Shown here in pieces: positions 49,801 to 55,800 of a DNA stretch of 64,000 nucleotides (positions within the stretch are counted from its first letter, which is position 1; each line of letters starts with the position of its first letter). The notes under the pieces are model-generated. The model ran no database searches, was not told where the DNA came from, and saw nothing but the letters and a program-made list of their open reading frames with translations. Origin of the DNA: Caprella mutica (Eukaryota > Arthropoda > Malacostraca > Amphipoda > Caprellidae); assembly GCA_947561585.1 (NCBI GenBank), contig CANNZV010000342.1:124001-188000 (forward strand), in the 5' to 3' direction. Both the position numbers and the translations under genes were made by a program.

Positions 49801-52800
49801 AACTTATCCTCAATTGTCAGCTTTTCTTGAAATTTTTTTAGCTTATTAATAAACCTGTAATAAAATTCCCCACCAAAATTTAATATCTTACCATTTATTT
49901 ATTTTAGTTTGATGGATTTACTTTATGGATGAATTAAAAATATAAATTAATTAGTGAAAATCAATATACAAAACCCATCATAATTTTATAGCAACAACCA
50001 AAACAATTTTTGTAGACTGAATTCTATATATTATATATGCATAGCTAGTTACTACTGAATTATAGATAATTATATTAATTAACCGAAAACTCCTAGCGAA
50101 TAGAAATATTTTTTTCTTCTACTCTCCATTAAAAACAATAACACTAAACTCTCCCCATTTCTCAGATCAAGGCGGAGGTTAACAAGCTGTACAAACAGTT
50201 GGAGCTGGAGGTTGACGGTGTGTTCAAGTACATGCTGCTGCTGAAAAAGAAGAAGTACGCCGCCCTCACCATCTCCAGGCTACCCAATGGCAAACTGGTG
50301 ACTGAGAGGGAGCTCAAGGGACTGGATATCGTCAGGAGGGACTGGAGTCAACTGGCTACAACTGCTGGAAAGTACGCAGTGGATCAGATCCTCAGTGACC
50401 TGCCTTTGGATGAGAGGGTGGCCTCTATCCACTCCTACCTAGAGACACTGGCTAACAAACTGAGGGAGGGCAAGGTGAGGGGTGAAGTGGTAGCCGTGAT
50501 GAATACATGATACCTTTGTATCCATGGTACCTTGGTAATCATGATATATCTATATGATACACTGGTATCCAAGATATTTACATGATACCTTGGTAGGTAT
50601 CCATGATACCTACTTGCGTCATAGATACCAATTATTGAAGTAGCGAGTTAAATTATAAATTATTTTTTGTACAATAAAAAATGTAGAAAACCAATCTGTT
50701 TCACTCTATATATTCATTGCACATTTTCCACCAGGTTGAGCTGTCAGAGCTGGTGATCACGAAGCAGCTGACGAAGAGACCTGAGGACTATCCTGACAAG
50801 GCATCTCTGCCACATGTACAAGTTGCCCTTCGACTTGCCTTGTCTGGTAACAGGCGACTGAAACAGGGGGACACGGTGCCCTATGTCATATGTCTGGTAG
50901 GTGATGGGTGTAATTACTAATTTCATTACCCATCATTTTTATTGAAATGAAATAATTTTTGCTACCTAAATTAAACTGAACTTTTGCTCAAAATAATTGG
51001 CTATTTAAAATATATCCTTTTTCTCCTGATAATCTTTTCTAATGTATTTAATTAACTAATTCATATGTAATATAATACTGTGTGTTAATCAACTCTGTTT
51101 CTCTAACAGGATGGCACTAACAACTCCCCCTCTCAAAGGGCTTACCATCCGGATGAACTGAAGGCAGTCAACTCCTCCCTCACCATTGACACTGACTATT
51201 ACCTGGCACAACAACTGCACCCCGTGGTGGCTAGGTAAGGGTGTACATAGTGTGGGTGTCTAGTGCAGACTATTGGTATCTAGAATAATCTCACAGTATC
51301 CAGGCTATTATAACTCTTGTTAACTACTCAGATCTATTATACCGTATATTTTGATATCTAGGCTACCGTGTCTCTTGGTATCTCTTATATGATACCTCTC
51401 AGTATAGACTATAGAGGCTATGATAATATTTTATTGAATGATCAAATTAATAAATTAAACTTTTATTCTGTTTTACTTTTACAGTACTGGAAAAATTATT
51501 ATGAATTTTTCTAAATCGAAATTTTGTTTACAAAAAGGTTATCTAAAACAATTTTGTTGATTGCAATTGGATTTATTTTAATACACTGATATAGTGATAC
51601 GTCTTGATCATTCATTAACACTTAGAATGACAACATTCAATATCCTCAGTACTTCAACGATTGTTTCCCCTTTACCCTCACTTTCTCAATTTCCCCATCA
51701 TTTTCTCTAGTCGCCATAATTAATAAAAAAATCCCCATCACTCACTCCTCATTTTCATCTCTTTCTCTCCAATTCCCCATCACTTTCTCTCCAATTCCCC
51801 ATCACTTTCTCTCCAATTCCCCATCACTTTCTCTCTAATTCCCCATCACTTTCTCTCCAATTCCCCATCACTTTCTTTCCAATTCCCCACCACTTTCTCT
51901 CCAGTTCCCCATCACTTTCTCTCCAATTCCCCATCACTTTCTCTCCAATTCCCCATTACTTTCTCTCCAATTCTTCATCACTTTCTCTCCAATTCTTCAT
52001 CACTTTCTCTCCAATTCCCCATCACTTTCTCTTCAATTCCCCATCACTTTCTCTTCAATTCCCCATCACTTTCTCTTCAATTCCCCATCACTTTCTCTCG
52101 AATTCCCCATCACTTTCTCTCGAATTCCCCATCACTTTCTCTCGAATTCCCCATCACTTTCTCTCCAATTCCCCACCACTTTCTCTCCAATTCCCCACCA
52201 CTTTCTCTCCAATTCCCCACCACTTTCTCTCCAATTCCCCATCACTTTCTCTCCAGTTCCCCATCACTTTCTCTCCAGTTCCCCATCACTTTCTCTCCAG
52301 TTCCCCATCAATTTCTCTCCAATTCCCCATCACTTTTTTCCCAATCCCCATCACTTTTTTCCCAATCCCCATCACTTTTTTCCCAATCCCCATCACTTTT
52401 TTCCCAATCCCCATCACTTTTTTTTCCCAATTCCCATCACTTTTTTCCCAATCCCCATCACTTTTTTCCCAATCCCCATCACTTTTTTCCCAATCCCCAT
52501 CACTTTTTTCCCAATTCCCATCACTTTTTTCCCAATTCCCATCACTTTTTTCCCAATTCCCATCACTTTTTTCCCAATCCCCATCACTTTTTTCCCCAAT
52601 CGAACAATTTTTTCACACTAAGGTGAATTAAACAACAGTAAAAAGAGGTGCAGGGATATAGGTTTTTTCATCCTCCCCATTCAAAGTACAGCATCATCCT
52701 TAGAGAAGTGAAATATTTTTGACTTTGTTGAAGAGAGGAAAAAGTGATGAATTGGAGAGAAAATGATGGGGAATTTGGAGAAAGTGAGGCACTTACGGAT

Positions 52801-55800
52801 GATAAATGTTGTCAAACTAAATATTAATGAATGATTAAGACTTATCACAATATCATTGTATTAGCTAAAATAAATCCGATTGCAATCTACGAAATTGGTT
52901 TAATTAATCATTTTATAAACAAAAATCCATAATACTTTTTCCAGTACTGTAATATGTAGGAGTCTACAGTATGGAAGTTCGCTATACACGTCTATCATTT
53001 TCAATATTTTATTATCCGACACTATTAATGGAGCCACTTCTTTCTGACTGCTTTTTCCAGTCCCTTGTATATACTTTCCTCTGACGTCAGCGATATGGCC
53101 TTTGCTTCCGAAGCAGACGTTTAACACATAATTCATTAATTATTATTTTCCGATACCAGGTTGTGTGACCCAATAGAGGGCAGTGACGCGTCCCGCATAG
53201 CAGAGTGTCTCGGTCTCGATCCTGGTAACTACCGTAACTCTCGCCACTACGGTGGGGAGGGGAGGGATGCCGAGGGAGAGGAAGGGTTCGGATTCGAACT
53301 ACCCCCCGAGGAGAGGTTCAGAGGCTGCTCTAAATTCTCATTCCCCTGCCCATCACCCGACTGTGACACCAGCATTACTATGGACGGTCCTTTTAGACAG
53401 GTGAGGGAGACATATTACACACGGGGCATTTTTTATTACGAACTATCAGAGCTGGGCGTTCCGCAAGAATGTTCGCGAACCTTTATTCGCGAACCGGTTC
53501 GGAATGGAAAATGGGTTCGGACATTCGGATTCGGAACCTCTTCAAAAACGGTTCGGACTTCAGTGTTCGGAACGTCTTTTTCGCAAGTCCGAACCTCCGT
53601 ACCCGGGGAAAACTGACCTGTTCATTTAATTATTTTACGTTCTGAACATGTACCGTACCTCTCGGCTACTATTATATACCTAGGTTTCTACTTAACACTG
53701 AAGCGAAGAACATGCGTCTTTCCCCGCTCTTCTTCCATTACGTTATTCATCCTTTCTTGAATAGCGGTAAGTTTTATAATAATCTTAACAAGTTAATTCT
53801 TTAATAACGGATTATGTTCCCTCAAATCTCAATTAAAATTGCTTGAAATATGTAGAACTATAGGTAAGGTTATAAACGTATATATTAGGTAACATTACAT
53901 AACACCCTATCCTAGTACCTTAGCTGTTGGCTAACCAGTCCTCATGGAAAAATAATAATAACTTAAATTCAAGACCGATTTTAAAGCTGTCTTTTCAATC
54001 GTTTAATTTTTCGCATAAATACATACGATTAGGCAAAAACGAAGGTGATAAATAGTAATATACTCATATTATGAGCATTTATTCATATCTATAATAATAT
54101 TAGGAATATATCAGAGATCTTTCCAGGCATTAGATGCAATAGTGTTTTGAATGATAATTTTTTCTTTTGCTTTTACTAATGTATGAGTAAATATCAAATG
54201 AAAGTTTTTAAAAGAGAATATATTGAAATGACTCAAATAAGCAAACTTTTGACGGGTAAGTAGGTTGGCTGAACAGATAATTTAAGATCAAGTATTCGGC
54301 TATTCGCTTTAAAATTGAATTGATTATAATTTATATATAGGTATTATAATATTATATGTATATAAGTTATAATATAACTTAGAGAAATATTCACAATAAT
54401 CTTCACTGTTTGACCTTTCTAATATATAGAATAGAAGAAAAAGTTAAGTAAATAGAGTATTGGAATTCCGTATAACGTATTGTATCTATAGTACTTTCAT
54501 ATTCAAACAAAATGCAAAAAAGGTTTTATATCATCAGTTTTCTAGATCGGATTAATCAAAAAAGTTGTAATATAAATGAAAATTTGAAAACTAATAGTAA
54601 AAACTTATTTTCTATGAATCTCTTATTCCTATTTACTATAGTAAATTCTCTAAATTAGTTGTATTTCATGAAATAGCAGTTCTACCAGTGCAAATCCTCT
54701 ATAATGTAGTCATATGAAGTCACAGTATAATTATTATTATAAATTTATTATATTAACCCTAATGAATTTGACGTATGTTTTATAGGCATATCTTTTATAA
54801 ATTACTTTATATATTTCATGTCATTTCTTTAAATTTATTGGCCTTTCTTGACTTTGTTCCTACATAAATACCAACTATATTTTTTAATTCAAAAGTGAAA
54901 TATTTACTTATCGACGAAAATTAGCGTAAATTATGGAATTAGTTGTACTTTAGTGACGTGTGGCAACGTAGAAATACAGATTGGTTACCGAATACGCAAG
55001 AATGTGTCTACGTTTTATGTAGTAGAGACAAATGTGCGAGCTGTGATTGGTTCATACTCCATCCAATAACAGTTCAGCTCACTCAGTTGCCAATCTCTTA
55101 TATAGCTATGTATTTATTTCTCCTTATATATTCAATATTTTTACTTGAAATTTGGTACACATTAGTTTAGTACAAAAACTAACAACTTGTAAAAATACAG
55201 TAACGTAGGTTTATAGATAAGACATGTGTTTTTTTAACATAGAGTGAAACCTTTTCGTTGTAACTTGTTTCTGACAAATAGTTAGTATCTTGTTGAAAAA
55301 ACTGTTTTTTATATAGGTTGCCCTAATAGCCTAAAAATATGAGGTTAGTTTACAAATGTTCGGACTAAATGTTTGGTTCGGAACAAATGTTCGGACCAAA
55401 CTTTTCCAAACTGGGTTCGCTATACGGAGGTTCGGAACCCAAAATCGACGAAGATTCGGGTTCGGATTCGGAACCTAAAAAAAGGTTCGCGCGCCCAGCT
55501 CTGCGAACTATTGGTGGATTTTTTAACTCTTCACTTTATTACAACTATTGGTGGTTGTTTTAACTCTTCACTTTATTACAACTATTGGTGGTTGTTTTAA
55601 CTCTTCACTTTATTACAACTATTGGTGGTTTTTTTAACTCTTCACTTTATTACAACTATTGGTGGTTTTTTTAACTCTTCACTTTATTACAACTATTGGT
55701 GGTTTTTTTAACTCTCCACTTTATTACAACTATTGGTGGTTGTTTTATTCCCTCACTTTATTTACAACTATTGGTGGTTGTTTTATCTCTTCACTTTGTA

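Larger units (their letters stand above)
51482..52949. mobile_element. Mariner-type TIR element swollen by a minisatellite
   Basis: The ends CAGTACTGGAAAAATTATT and (inverted) CCAGTACTG are flanked by TA (51480-51481 and 52950-52951). About 200 bp arms (51482-51700 and 52750-52949) are inverted copies, for instance TTGCAATTGGATTTATTTTA against its right-hand partner near 52870. The interior is a 0.9 kb tandem array. No transposase is present. In POLA1 intron 21. Confidence 0.8.

Noticed and set aside
52414..52599. Minus-strand frame of repeated GKKVMGI
   Set aside because: Artefact of the 21 bp minisatellite.
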